In this document: positions 1-6,268 of the stretch, piece by piece | Layout: each line of letters starts with the position of its first letter | Numbering within the stretch: position 1 is the stretch's first letter | The notes under the pieces: generated by a model | The model's database searches: none | Seen by the model: only the letters and a program-made list of their open reading frames with translations | Told to the model about the DNA's origin: nothing | Source: JBLNBU01 sp050260215 | GTDB lineage: Bacteria > Pseudomonadota > Alphaproteobacteria > Rhodospirillales > Magnetospirillaceae | Direction: 5' to 3' | Assembly: GCA_050260215.1 (NCBI GenBank) | Contig: JBLNBU010000035.1 | Location: 1-9,840 of the forward strand | DNA length: 9,840 bases | Made by a program: the position numbers and the translations under genes

Positions 1-1
1 G

Positions 2-724
2 CTGCAGTTCGTCCGCTTCGTGCCCCGGGTGGCGGCCATGGGCGCCCGGGTGGTGCTGGAATGCCAGCCGGAACTTGCCGGCCTGTTCGCCGCGGTGCCC
101 GGCGTGGCGGCGGTTGTGGCCAAGGGAGCGCCGCCGCCGCCATACGACCTGTGGGCGCCCATGCTCAGCCTGCCCTGGCTGCTGGGGACCGGCGGGGATT
201 TCCTGGCGGAAACCGTGCCCTATCTGCGCCCCGTCAGCCGCGCCGACGGCCTGGGCCGGCCGCCGGGCACCCGGGCCACCGTGGGGCTGGTGTGGGCCGG
301 CAAGACCACGCCGCGCGACCGCTCGTGGCCGCTCGACGCGCTGCTGCCGCTGTTCGAGGATCCGGGCCTGGTCTGGGTCTCGCTGCAGATGGGGCCGCGC
401 GCCGCCGACCTGCAGCGCCTGGGGGTGGACCACTTGGTGCGCGACCTGGGCCCGCTGCTGACCAGCTTCGCCGACACCGCGGCGGTGATGGCGGCGCTGG
501 ACGCGGTGGTGACCATCGACACCTCGGCCGCCCACCTGGCCGGCGCGCTGGGGCGGCCGACTTTCGTGCTGCTGCGTTACGTTTCGGACTGGCGCTGGCT
601 GGACGAGCCGGCGGACTCGGCCTGGTACCCGACCATGCGCCTGTTCCGCCAGCCCGCACCCGACGACTTCGCCGCTCCGGTGGCCGGGCTGGCGGCGGCG
701 CTGGCGGGGTTCACTCCAGCGTGA
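2..724 (+). CDS. C-terminal part of a TPR/glycosyltransferase family 9-type protein (5' truncated)
   Basis: The reading frame is already open at base 2 (LQFVRFVPRVAAMG...), so the gene starts upstream of the window; the GTG at 20 is internal. The visible part resembles the C-terminal domain of alphaproteobacterial TPR proteins that carry a heptosyltransferase/GT9-like fold. One half has the GARVVLECQPEL strand and TVGLVWAGKTTPRDRSWPL, the start of the second Rossmann-like half. The other has VVTIDTSAAHLAGALGRPTFVLL followed by the Asp-Trp-Arg-Trp-Leu block typical of this group. By family, such proteins are thought to transfer sugars onto protein or surface glycans; the acceptor here is unknown. 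The TPR part expected upstream is not in the window. The TGA stop lies inside the 3' end of the convergent dodecin gene. This is a host gene, not a phage gene. I am confident of the family and unsure of the substrate. Confidence 0.8.
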   Translation: MQFVRFVPRVAAMGARVVLECQPELAGLFAAVPGVAAVVAKGAPPPPYDLWAPMLSLPWLLGTGGDFLAETVPYLRPVSRADGLGRPPGTRATVGLVWAGKTTPRDRSWPLDALLPLFEDPGLVWVSLQMGPRAADLQRLGVDHLVRDLGPLLTSFADTAAVMAALDAVVTIDTSAAHLAGALGRPTFVLLRYVSDWRWLDEPADSAWYPTMRLFRQPAPDDFAAPVAGLAAALAGFTPA

Positions 725-917
725 AGCCGACGCGCACCACCACCTGCCAGTGGGCGATGGCGCCGTTCTCGATGTGGCCGCGGGTTTCCTTGACCTCGAA
801 CCAGCGCAGGTGGCGCACCGATTCGCCGGCCTTGGCGATGGCGTTGGCGACGGCGCCTTCGTAGCCGCGGGTCGAACTGCCGGCCAGTTCGATGATCTTG
901 TAGACGTGCTCGCTCAT
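711..917 (-). CDS. Dodecin family flavin-binding protein
   Basis: A 68-residue protein, the usual dodecin length, with the family pattern throughout: HVYKIIELAGSS at the N-terminus, the helix EGAVANAIAKAGESVRHL, then RWFEVKETRGHIENG and HWQVVVRVGFTLE. Dodecins assemble into hollow dodecamers that bind and store or buffer flavins (riboflavin, FMN) in the cytoplasm. Trp39 matches the tryptophan that stacks on the isoalloxazine ring, and Gln58 matches the conserved flavin-contacting glutamine. The ATG at 915-917 is preceded by a clear GGAGG at 6-nt spacing. The gene overlaps the convergent glycosyltransferase by 14 bp at the 3' ends. Its 5' side is only 42 bp from the small membrane-protein gene at 960-1262, with no obvious terminator between, so it may be partly cotranscribed with that gene. 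It is probably the last recognisable host gene before phage-type DNA. Confidence 0.93.
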   Translation of the reverse strand: MSEHVYKIIELAGSSTRGYEGAVANAIAKAGESVRHLRWFEVKETRGHIENGAIAHWQVVVRVGFTLE

Positions 918-959
918 GAGGGTCCTCCATGGGGCGACTGGCCGGCAATATGGGGACGC

Positions 960-1262
960 TCACGCCTTGACGCCGCCCACCGCATCCAGCTTGGCCTCGA
1001 TGCGGACCAGGTGTTCGGTCAGGCGGCGCTCGACGTCCTTCAGGTAGCCGGTGGTGGCATAGCTCTTGGCCACCTCCAGCTTGTAGGCGGCCAGCTGCTC
1101 GCGCGACTGGCCCAAACCGGCGGAAATCTGGCGGTCGATGGCGTCCAGCCGGGTGTCCGCCTCGCTGCGGGTACGCCAGATCAGCCAGAACAGGGCGCCC
1201 AGGCTGGGCAGCTCGACGGCGGTGATCCACCACATCAGGTCTATGGTCCAATGGGGTTCCAT
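960..1262 (-). CDS. Small single-pass membrane protein with C-terminal coiled coil (phage-type hypothetical)
   Basis: A 100-residue protein. Residues about 7-29 (IDLMWWITAVELPSLGALFWLIW) form one hydrophobic segment, followed by Arg-Thr-Arg and then a charged, heptad-like helix to the end (LDAIDRQISAGLGQSREQLAAYKLEVAKS, then KDVERRLTEHLVRIEAKLDAV). This N-in membrane anchor plus coiled-coil shape is seen in small phage proteins near lysis or terminase genes, including inner-membrane spanins and XhlA-like proteins. I infer a possible lysis-accessory or membrane role but recognise no catalytic or family-defining motif. The ATG is supported by CGGAG 7 nt upstream. It follows the terminator at 1281-1305, so it either has its own promoter or depends on read-through. 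The downstream neighbour is dodecin. The reading frame is convincing; the function is uncertain. Confidence 0.7.
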   Translation of the reverse strand: MEPHWTIDLMWWITAVELPSLGALFWLIWRTRSEADTRLDAIDRQISAGLGQSREQLAAYKLEVAKSYATTGYLKDVERRLTEHLVRIEAKLDAVGGVKA

Positions 1263-1280
1263 GACGGGTCTCCGTAAACG

Positions 1281-1305
1281 AAAAGGCCCGCCTTGCGGCG
1301 GGCCT
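1281..1305 (-). terminator. Rho-independent terminator after the 1338-2042 cassette
   Basis: A perfect 9-bp stem (AGGCCCGCC at 1284-1292 with GGCGGGCCT at 1297-1305) encloses the 4-nt loop TTGC. The plus strand has AAAA at 1281-1284, which is a T-tract on the minus strand. It lies 33 bp past the stop of the 169-residue gene and just before the next minus-strand start, so it closes the 1338-2042 cassette. Confidence 0.85.
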
Positions 1306-1337
1306 GGGTCGATGGGCGTGGGAAGGAGGGAAGGGGG

Positions 1338-1847
1338 CTACTTGACGTAGGCCATGAGCAGGGCGCTCAGGGCGCTGGGCGAGAACGAGTGGTAGCGCAG
1401 GCTGACGGTCAGGTCATTGAACTGCTTGGCGTTGAGCTCGATGTCGTAGCCGCCGTTCTTGGCGATGCCGATGGCGGCGATCAGCGCGAACGCCTCGTTC
1501 AGGTACAGCCGGCGGGCATGGGGAATGATCGACTGCGGCGCGGTTATGGAGCCGCGCAGCAGGCCTTTTTCGGCCAACTGCGCACTTGCCGACACCAGCT
1601 CGTCGAGATTGACCACCGAGAGGGGCTTGAGCTTGCGGATCCAAAAGGCGTAATGGCCCGCCTGTTTGATCTCGTTGGGGTCCTCCATGCCGACGTGGCC
1701 GATGGTCAGCAGGGCCCGGCCGGCCGCTTCCTGCAGGACTTCATTGTCGAGGGCAATGATGCATCCCCAGGTTCGTTCGATCATGGGAATGATGGCTTCG
1801 GCCAAATCCAGGATGGATTGGGCCGACTCGAGAGTCGGTTTGTCCAT
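1338..1847 (-). CDS. Unrecognised helical protein, second gene of a two-gene cassette
   Basis: A 169-residue protein of unrecognised family. It looks cytoplasmic, with no signal peptide or convincing membrane segment, and largely alpha-helical. Visible blocks are an N-terminal helix (SAQSILDLAEAIIPMIERTWG), a middle block with GHVGMEDPNEIKQAGHYAFWIRKLKPL, and a C-terminal region with LYLNEAFALIAAIGIAKNGG ending SALSALLMAYVK. No catalytic motif is obvious. The ATG at 1845-1847 lies 9 bp past the stop of the upstream 61-residue gene and has only a weak ribosome site, so translation is probably coupled to that gene. Third codon positions look visibly less G/C-biased than in the terminase and tail genes, which fits separately acquired cargo. 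It could be a phage moron, a regulator partner or one half of a toxin-antitoxin-like pair; nothing in the sequence decides between these. Confidence 0.72.
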   Translation of the reverse strand: MDKPTLESAQSILDLAEAIIPMIERTWGCIIALDNEVLQEAAGRALLTIGHVGMEDPNEIKQAGHYAFWIRKLKPLSVVNLDELVSASAQLAEKGLLRGSITAPQSIIPHARRLYLNEAFALIAAIGIAKNGGYDIELNAKQFNDLTVSLRYHSFSPSALSALLMAYVK

Positions 1848-1856
1848 GGGCCGACG

Positions 1857-2042
1857 CTACTGCTGGGCGGTGTCCAGCAGCTTGCCAGCTTCCTCGAGCA
1901 GGGTGGGGTGCTCGTCGAGGAAACGCACAGCCGCCTGGCCAGCACGGGCGAAATCGACCGGCTGACCGGAGTTCTTCGCATACGGCTTGATCACCTTGGC
2001 GAACTCGCCTTGGGTCAGCCCCTTGCGATTGATGACGATCAT
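1857..2042 (-). CDS. Small unrecognised protein, first gene of a two-gene cassette
   Basis: A 61-residue protein beginning MIVINRKGLTQGEFAKVIKP. I chose the ATG at 2040-2042 because AGAGGAG lies upstream (spacing about 11 nt, slightly long). The longer in-frame start at 2126 has no ribosome site and would sit inside the operator-like region. The sequence LTQGEFAKVIKPYAKNSGQPVDFARAGQAAVRFLDEH reads as short helices. The LTQGEFAK stretch is faintly reminiscent of a helix-turn-helix opening, but a full DNA-binding motif is not evident. The gene overlaps nothing, ends 9 bp before the 169-residue gene, and probably forms an operon with it under the candidate promoter near 2160. Being first, small and next to dyad symmetry, it could be an autoregulator or antitoxin-like partner; this is inference only. 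Confidence 0.65.
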   Translation of the reverse strand: MIVINRKGLTQGEFAKVIKPYAKNSGQPVDFARAGQAAVRFLDEHPTLLEEAGKLLDTAQQ

Positions 2043-2130
2043 CTGTGAACGGGCTCCTCTGACAGCATTACCGTAGCATCGCGAATGCGAGCTTTCAACG
2101 TTCGACACCGCAGGGTGGTCATGCATGCGT

Positions 2131-2190
2131 GTCGTCTAAACGACATATACTCGCAATGAGTATATTGCGTCATCGTCATTCTGCAATGAG
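2131..2190. promoter_or_regulatory. Overlapping dyads and repeats: candidate operator
   Basis: A visibly AT-rich patch in otherwise GC-rich DNA, with several symmetric elements. GTCGT (2131-2135) and ACGAC (2140-2144) form a 5-bp dyad. ATATACTC (2145-2152) and GAGTATAT (2158-2165) form a perfect 8-bp dyad around GCAAT. GCAAT (2153-2157) and ATTGC (2164-2168) form a second, interlocking dyad. GCAATGAG occurs at 2153-2160 and again at 2183-2190, 30 bp (about three helical turns) apart. CGTCAT is repeated in tandem at 2168-2179. The pattern suggests a binding site for a dimeric repressor or activator controlling the 1338-2042 cassette. The cognate regulator is not identified. Confidence 0.5.
2159..2186 (-). 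promoter_or_regulatory. Candidate sigma-70-type promoter for the 1338-2042 cassette
   Basis: On the minus strand, TATACT (complement of 2159-2164) matches five of six positions of the -10 consensus. TTGCAG (complement of 2181-2186) sits 16 nt upstream as a weak -35. The -10 lies inside the 8-bp dyad, so an operator-bound protein would block it. Transcription would leave a leader of about 110 nt before the ATG at 2042. Confidence 0.35.
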
Positions 2191-2214
2191 CGTAAATTTG
2201 TCAGAGTTGTGCTT

Positions 2215-3690
2215 CTATACGTCGAAGCTGGTCTCCGCTGCCAGTCCGCCGCCGGGGCGCCAGTCGGGGCGTCCCGCGGGGCGGGTGGGGCGGGACAGGC
2301 GGACGGGTTGGGCCAGCAGGCAGCCGGCGACGGCGTCCAGGCCGTCGTCGCGCGACTTGCCGCCGGGCTGCCATTCGCGCATTTCGGCGATGAACGGGGT
2401 GTTCCAGACGCTGCGGTGGGCATGAAGCGCGCCGGCGGCCAGGGGGGCGTCGAAGGCTTCGACGATGCGGGCGTCCTTGGCCCGCTTCGATGCGGTCTCG
2501 ACCACCGCACACGGGGTGCCGCGGGCGGCCAGTTCGCGGCGCAGCAGTCCGGGCAGGAAGCGGCCCACTCCGTTGGTCTCCAGCGTTACCGCCGGCAGGT
2601 ACAGCTCGGCGACGAAGGCGGCGACCTGGCGGCACAACTGGGTGGCCTCGTCGACGTCGGTGCGTGCCGGGTCGTGGGTCAAATAGGCGACCCGGTGCAG
2701 CCAATAGCCGCCGTCCTCGTCGGTGAACACCGCGGCCACCACCGAGGAATCGCCCTTGCCCGGGGCGCCGTAGCTGGGATCCCACCAGCAGGCCGCCGAC
2801 ACCAGCCGCCGCCCACCCAAGGTCAACAGCGGCACGCCGTTGCCTTCGGCATAGTCCAGGCCTGCGTCGTAAAGGCGCAGGCGGTCGGGGTCCAGGCGAC
2901 CGTCGGCGATGTTGACCGGGCGCAGCATCATCTGGCTGTCGAACTTGTTGGGCCCGGTGCGCTTGGCGATGGCGCCGATGCGTTCGGGCGGGAAGCGCTC
3001 GGGCCAGGCGCTGCGGCCGCGCCCGTCGACCAGCGGGATTTCCAGGCGGGCGAAGCCGTCGAGGAACGGCCGGCTCTCGCCCGTCTCCAGCCGCGCCTCG
3101 GCGGCGTAGATGGTATAGAAGCTGTGCGGCGTGCCCACGTAAAGCTGCAGCCCGCCGGGCACCAGCACGTACTCGATCTCGCCCAGGCGTTCGCGCAAAT
3201 CGGCCCGCTTGGGCGCCGAGTCGCAGGTGTTGGGCACCTCGACGTCGTCGCAGATGACGATGTCGGCGCGCGAGCCGGTGATGTTGGCGCCGATGCCCTT
3301 GGCCACCATGGACGGGTCGCGCAGTTCGCCCGGGCGATTGACGGTGAACTGGTCGGACGCCCACTGTTCGCGCCGCCGGGGCTTCAGGCCTTCGGTCAGC
3401 GGGTGACGCTCGACGATGCGCTTGACGTTGCGCACCATCTTCTTGGCCAGGGCGAAGTCGGCGGCCAGGACCATGATGCGCAGGTTCGGGTCCAGGCTGA
3501 GCACCCAGGCGCAGAACAGGCCGACGATGGTCGACTTGCCGCTGTTGCGGAAGGCCATCAGCAGCAGCTCGCGCTCGGCCCCGTGCCAGTGCCGGGCCAG
3601 CCAGCGGGCCATCTTCAGGTGGTGGCGGGGGGTGGTCTGGTCCAGGCGCTGGTTCCACACCCAGACGAATTCGGCAAAGTCCACGGTCAC
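2215..3690 (-). CDS. Phage terminase large subunit (T7 gp19-like)
   Basis: A 491-residue ATPase-nuclease that would power DNA translocation into the prohead and cut the concatemer. The N-terminal ATPase has a Walker A loop at 46-54 (AFRNSGKST) and a Walker B at 143-151 (hydrophobic strand, Asp148-Asp149, catalytic Glu151) preceded by GSR. A coupling motif lies at 184-190 (YVGTPHS). The C-terminal RNase H-like nuclease has Asp304 (WWDPSYG) with Asp314, then Glu371 (LETNG), a basic SKRAKDARI block at 401-409 and Asp448/449/452 (DDGLDA), giving the expected acidic metal ligands. The start is GTG at 3688-3690, overlapping the TGA of the preceding gene by 4 bp, with GAGGAG 8 nt upstream. It is somewhat shorter than T7 gp19 but all key motifs are intact. 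No terminator is seen after its TAG, so transcription may run into the small cassette. Confidence 0.93.
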   Translation of the reverse strand: MTVDFAEFVWVWNQRLDQTTPRHHLKMARWLARHWHGAERELLLMAFRNSGKSTIVGLFCAWVLSLDPNLRIMVLAADFALAKKMVRNVKRIVERHPLTEGLKPRRREQWASDQFTVNRPGELRDPSMVAKGIGANITGSRADIVICDDVEVPNTCDSAPKRADLRERLGEIEYVLVPGGLQLYVGTPHSFYTIYAAEARLETGESRPFLDGFARLEIPLVDGRGRSAWPERFPPERIGAIAKRTGPNKFDSQMMLRPVNIADGRLDPDRLRLYDAGLDYAEGNGVPLLTLGGRRLVSAACWWDPSYGAPGKGDSSVVAAVFTDEDGGYWLHRVAYLTHDPARTDVDEATQLCRQVAAFVAELYLPAVTLETNGVGRFLPGLLRRELAARGTPCAVVETASKRAKDARIVEAFDAPLAAGALHAHRSVWNTPFIAEMREWQPGGKSRDDGLDAVAGCLLAQPVRLSRPTRPAGRPDWRPGGGLAAETSFDV

Positions 3691-3989
3691 GGTTCTGTCT
3701 CCTCGTCGTCGAGCGCGTCGAGCGCGGCGCGCGCCTCGGCGAGCAGGCGGTCGACGCCGCCCGCCTGGGCGTCGGCGTCGCCGCTCCCCTCGGCCCAGCG
3801 GGCCAGCTTGACCAGCTGTTCCACATGGGCCAGCGCCGCCTTGGCGGCGGCATGCCAGGCGGTGAAGCCTTTGGCGTCCTCGGGGGGCTCTGCCCCGGCG
3901 AAGCGCTCGTACCCCGCCACCGCCGCGTCGATGCGCACCGGCAGCAGGCCTTTGAGGCGCTGGCGCAGCGCCTCGAGGTCCTCGGTCAT
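3687..3989 (-). CDS. Putative phage terminase small subunit (gp18 position)
   Basis: A 100-residue acidic, helical protein (EDLEALRQRLKGLLPVRIDAA, then AKGFTAWHAAAKAALAHVEQL). It sits immediately upstream of and 4 bp overlapping the large terminase, the place of the DNA-recognition subunit in T7-like phages, and is close to the length of T7 gp18. I chose ATG at 3987-3989 because GGAGGAGG lies 5 nt upstream; a GTG at 4002-4004 in frame is partly inside that ribosome site. No clear helix-turn-helix is visible, so the assignment rests on position, size and co-translation with the large subunit. The C-terminal tail is strongly acidic (LDALDDEETEP). An alternative is an unrelated small phage protein at the same site. 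Confidence 0.7.
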   Translation of the reverse strand: MTEDLEALRQRLKGLLPVRIDAAVAGYERFAGAEPPEDAKGFTAWHAAAKAALAHVEQLVKLARWAEGSGDADAQAGGVDRLLAEARAALDALDDEETEP

Positions 3990-3994
3990 GGCAA

Positions 3995-4002
3995 CCTCCT
4001 CC
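3995..4002 (-). promoter_or_regulatory. Strong Shine-Dalgarno deciding the small-terminase start
   Basis: Minus-strand GGAGGAGG lies 5 nt before the ATG at 3989. The competing in-frame GTG at 4004 overlaps this site, so it is unlikely to be the start. Confidence 0.75.
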
Positions 4003-4014
4003 ACGCAGGCCGGG

Positions 4015-6168
4015 TCAGCGCCACTGCATCCAGATGCCGTGGATGCGCTGCTCCTTGCCGTTGAGGGTCCTGATCCGCCACTTCATGGCGGTGCCTGTCG
4101 GCTGGCCGGTCACCGAGGTGGTGCCCTTGAGCACGCGAGCGCCCGCGATTGGCGACGGGCCGAAGTCGGTCATCGCCACCGCCGTCCAGGTGGTACCGCC
4201 GTCGCGGCTGACGTCGAAGGCGATGTCGGTGTTGACCACGGCGGTGGCCGAGACGTCCAGGTACTCGGCCACCAGCGACGCCTTGGTGGGCGCGCTCTGG
4301 GCGGCATAGGCGGCCGAGACGGCGGTGACGTTGGCCGCGACGGTGGCCACGTAGAAGCGCACCTCGGAGAAATAGATGTCGCCGTTGGCGACCTGCACCT
4401 TGACCCACCAGTAGCGGCACGCCGCCGGGCTGGTGGCGGTGATGGTGCGCATGGTGGCATCGCTGGAATCGGCCCCCGTCCAGGTGCCGTAGCTGGTGGC
4501 GGTGGCGGTGTTGTTGGTGTCGGACCCCAGCAGGGTCAGCGTCATGGTGCCGTTGCCGCCGCCGTCGACGCCCAAATCCGACGAGCCGAAGACCTCGGCC
4601 TTGGTGACGGCATAGGCTCCGGCCGAGCCGTAGTCCTTGCCCACATAGCCAGTGGTGCCCGAGATGTGGCAGCAGGTGCCGCCGCCATTGCTGTAGGGCT
4701 GGGCCGTGTTGCCGTCGAAGCATGCCGCCAGCCCGCCGTTGGTGGCGCTTGACCCGATGGGGGTGCCGGTCGCCTGGGGGATCAGGCTGGTGCCGGGCGC
4801 GCCGGTGGTCAGGTAGCCGCCGGTGACGGTGGCTCCGCCCAGGCTGCCGACACCGGTGGCGTCGTCGAACTCGTCGGCGACCTGGGTGCCGCCGGCATTG
4901 GGACTGGTCGGCGTGTCCAGCCGCGCCACCGCCAGGTACAGCTGGCCGACGTCCGCCGTCAGGTCGGGGCCGGCATTGGCGGCCACATAGGCGGCAACCG
5001 CCTTCTGGCTGGGAACTCGCGCGTCCGAATTGGCGGCGAGCGCGGTGTCGGTGTCCAGCGCCGCCTGCGCGGCGGTGCCGAGCCCGGTCACGGCGACGGT
5101 CACGGTATCGGTGGCCGCATCGCTGGAAAGCGCGATGTTGGCGCCCGCCGCCAGGGTCAGGGTGTCGGCGGCCTGGTCGGCGACCACGTCGGGCTGGCCG
5201 GCGACGCGGACGGTCTTGAAGGTCATCACGTCGGCGGCCGCCTGGGCCTGGGCGGCACTGGCGGCGGCATCCGAGGCGGACTGGCCGGCGGCTGCGGCGC
5301 TGGCGGCGGCGGCGGCCTTGTCGGCGGCGACCGATGCCTTGTCCGCGGCGACGCTGACCTTGTCGGCAGCCACCGTGGCGCGGTCGGCGGCCACCGCGGT
5401 GCGGTCGGTGGCGGTGGCGGCAGCGTCGGCGTCGGCAGCCAGCCGGTCGGCCCGGGCGGCGGCCCGGTCGGCGGCGGTGGCCGCGGCATCGGCATCGGCA
5501 GCGGTTCGATCGGCTGCCACCGCGGCCCGGTCGGCAGCGGTGGCGGCGGCATCGGCGTCGGCGACCAGGCGGTCGGCGCGGGCGGCGGCCCGGTCAGCGG
5601 CGGTGGCGGCGGCGTCGGCGGCAGCCGAGGTTGCCGCATCCTGGGCGGCGGCGGCCTGGGCAGTGGCGGCGGCCAGCACCGAATCGGTGTCGGCTGCACT
5701 GTTCTCGAGCCCGGTGCCGGCGCCGTTCCACTTGATCGATCGTCCGGCGACCGGTTCGGGCAGGGTCAGGTCGGCGGTCGACGGGCTGGTGACCGAGCGG
5801 CGCACCGCGCGGCCCGAATCCTCGGCCACCTGCTGGATGGCCGCGGTCTGGTAGTCGAACTCGTCGTTGATGGTCTTGGCGCGGATGACGCCGTCGGCCT
5901 GGTGGTCGGTGGTGCGCTTGATCGCCAGGTTGCGGCGCAGGGTGACCAGCATGCCGTCGGCGGGCGGCTGGGCGAAGATCACCGTGCCGCCGCCCGAGGT
6001 GCCGGCTCCCGACACCGTATAGCCGCCCGCTTGCCGCGCCGAGCCCAGATAGACCTCGATGTCGGCGGGGGCGAAGACGGGGAAGGGGTAGATGAAGGCG
6101 GTCAGGACGCCGTCGCCCACGTATTGGATGCGCGGGCTGACGTCGCCGATCTGGATGTGCTCGGACAT
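4015..6168 (-). CDS. Phage tail fiber: T7-type N-terminus, repeat stalk, discoidin-like tip
   Basis: A 717-residue receptor-binding fiber. Residues about 1-130 match the T7 tail-fiber N-terminal (virion attachment) domain: PRIQYVGDGVLTAFIYPFPV, FAPADIEVYL, LVTLRRNLAIKRTTDHQ, INDEFDYQTAAIQQVAED. Residues 185-289 are heptad-based Ala/Asp repeats, probably a trimeric coiled-coil stalk. Residues about 460-608 look like a discoidin/F5-8C-type carbohydrate-binding module (FDGNTAQPY, GYVGKDYGSA, YRYWW-like CRYWWVKV, EVRFYV). The C-terminal ~110 residues (DVSRDGGTTWTAV to QRIHGIWMQWR) match a block common at prophage fiber ends. I chose the ATG at 6166-6168 because AGGAG lies 6 nt upstream; an upstream in-frame extension to 6231 has no ribosome site. 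It lies between tail tubular B and the small terminase, as gp17 does relative to gp12 and gp18, but without gp13-16. Confidence 0.9.
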   Translation of the reverse strand: MSEHIQIGDVSPRIQYVGDGVLTAFIYPFPVFAPADIEVYLGSARQAGGYTVSGAGTSGGGTVIFAQPPADGMLVTLRRNLAIKRTTDHQADGVIRAKTINDEFDYQTAAIQQVAEDSGRAVRRSVTSPSTADLTLPEPVAGRSIKWNGAGTGLENSAADTDSVLAAATAQAAAAQDAATSAAADAAATAADRAAARADRLVADADAAATAADRAAVAADRTAADADAAATAADRAAARADRLAADADAAATATDRTAVAADRATVAADKVSVAADKASVAADKAAAAASAAAAGQSASDAAASAAQAQAAADVMTFKTVRVAGQPDVVADQAADTLTLAAGANIALSSDAATDTVTVAVTGLGTAAQAALDTDTALAANSDARVPSQKAVAAYVAANAGPDLTADVGQLYLAVARLDTPTSPNAGGTQVADEFDDATGVGSLGGATVTGGYLTTGAPGTSLIPQATGTPIGSSATNGGLAACFDGNTAQPYSNGGGTCCHISGTTGYVGKDYGSAGAYAVTKAEVFGSSDLGVDGGGNGTMTLTLLGSDTNNTATATSYGTWTGADSSDATMRTITATSPAACRYWWVKVQVANGDIYFSEVRFYVATVAANVTAVSAAYAAQSAPTKASLVAEYLDVSATAVVNTDIAFDVSRDGGTTWTAVAMTDFGPSPIAGARVLKGTTSVTGQPTGTAMKWRIRTLNGKEQRIHGIWMQWR
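5302..5616 (-). repeat. In-frame 63-bp (21-residue) tandem repeats in the tail-fiber stalk
   Basis: Four tandem 63-bp units, beginning at 5616, 5553, 5490 and 5427 on the minus strand, each encode 21 residues. Each unit is three heptads starting with Asp, the first being DAAATAA (DAAATAT in the fourth). Three single-heptad copies follow (DKVSVAA, DKASVAA, DKAAAAA) down to 5302. The period is a multiple of seven, which fits a coiled coil that can change length by unequal recombination. The DNA copies are diverged but clearly related. Confidence 0.85.
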
Positions 6169-6268
6169 GGGGGTCTCCTGATGGTCTTGGTTTGTTCTGA
6201 TGGTGTCAGCCGCCGTTGCGGCGGCGGCCAAGGGGTGCGGAGCACCCCGCCCGGCGAAGGGGCAAGCT
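6169..6268 (-). other. 100-bp intergenic gap with two GC-rich hairpins before the tail fiber
   Basis: This gap separates the tail tubular B stop from the fiber start. It contains a perfect 7-bp stem with 3-nt loop (GGGGTGC at 6232-6238 with GCACCCC at 6242-6248). A second 6-bp stem with 5-nt loop is formed by GCCGCC at 6209-6214 and GGCGGC at 6220-6225. Neither is followed by a T-tract on the minus strand, so they are not standard terminators. They could stabilise or process the mRNA, or reduce read-through. The fiber ribosome site AGGAG is at 6175-6179. Confidence 0.55.

Noticed and set aside
1293..2048. Plus-strand open frame of 251 codons opposite the two-gene cassette
   Set aside because: The minus-strand genes have a ribosome site on the first gene, tight spacing and a terminator in the right direction; the plus-strand frame has none of these.
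2043..2126. N-terminal extension of the 61-residue protein (start at 2126)
   Set aside because: It has no ribosome site upstream and would begin next to the operator-like dyads; the ATG at 2042 has AGAGGAG.
2201..3853. Alternative minus-strand frame (550 codons) through the terminase region
   Set aside because: Its Arg/Pro-rich translation is out of frame with the terminase motifs; it is a frame shadow.
2209..4752. Long plus-strand open frame (847 codons) opposite the terminase and fiber end
   Set aside because: It is antisense to the large terminase, whose ATPase and nuclease motifs are intact. The translation is Gly/Ala/Gln/His/Arg-rich with no family signal, as expected of a shadow frame in GC-rich DNA.
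6169..6231. N-terminal extension of the tail fiber (start at 6231)
   Set aside because: It has no ribosome site, and the T7-type N-terminal domain begins right after the ATG at 6168, which has AGGAG upstream.
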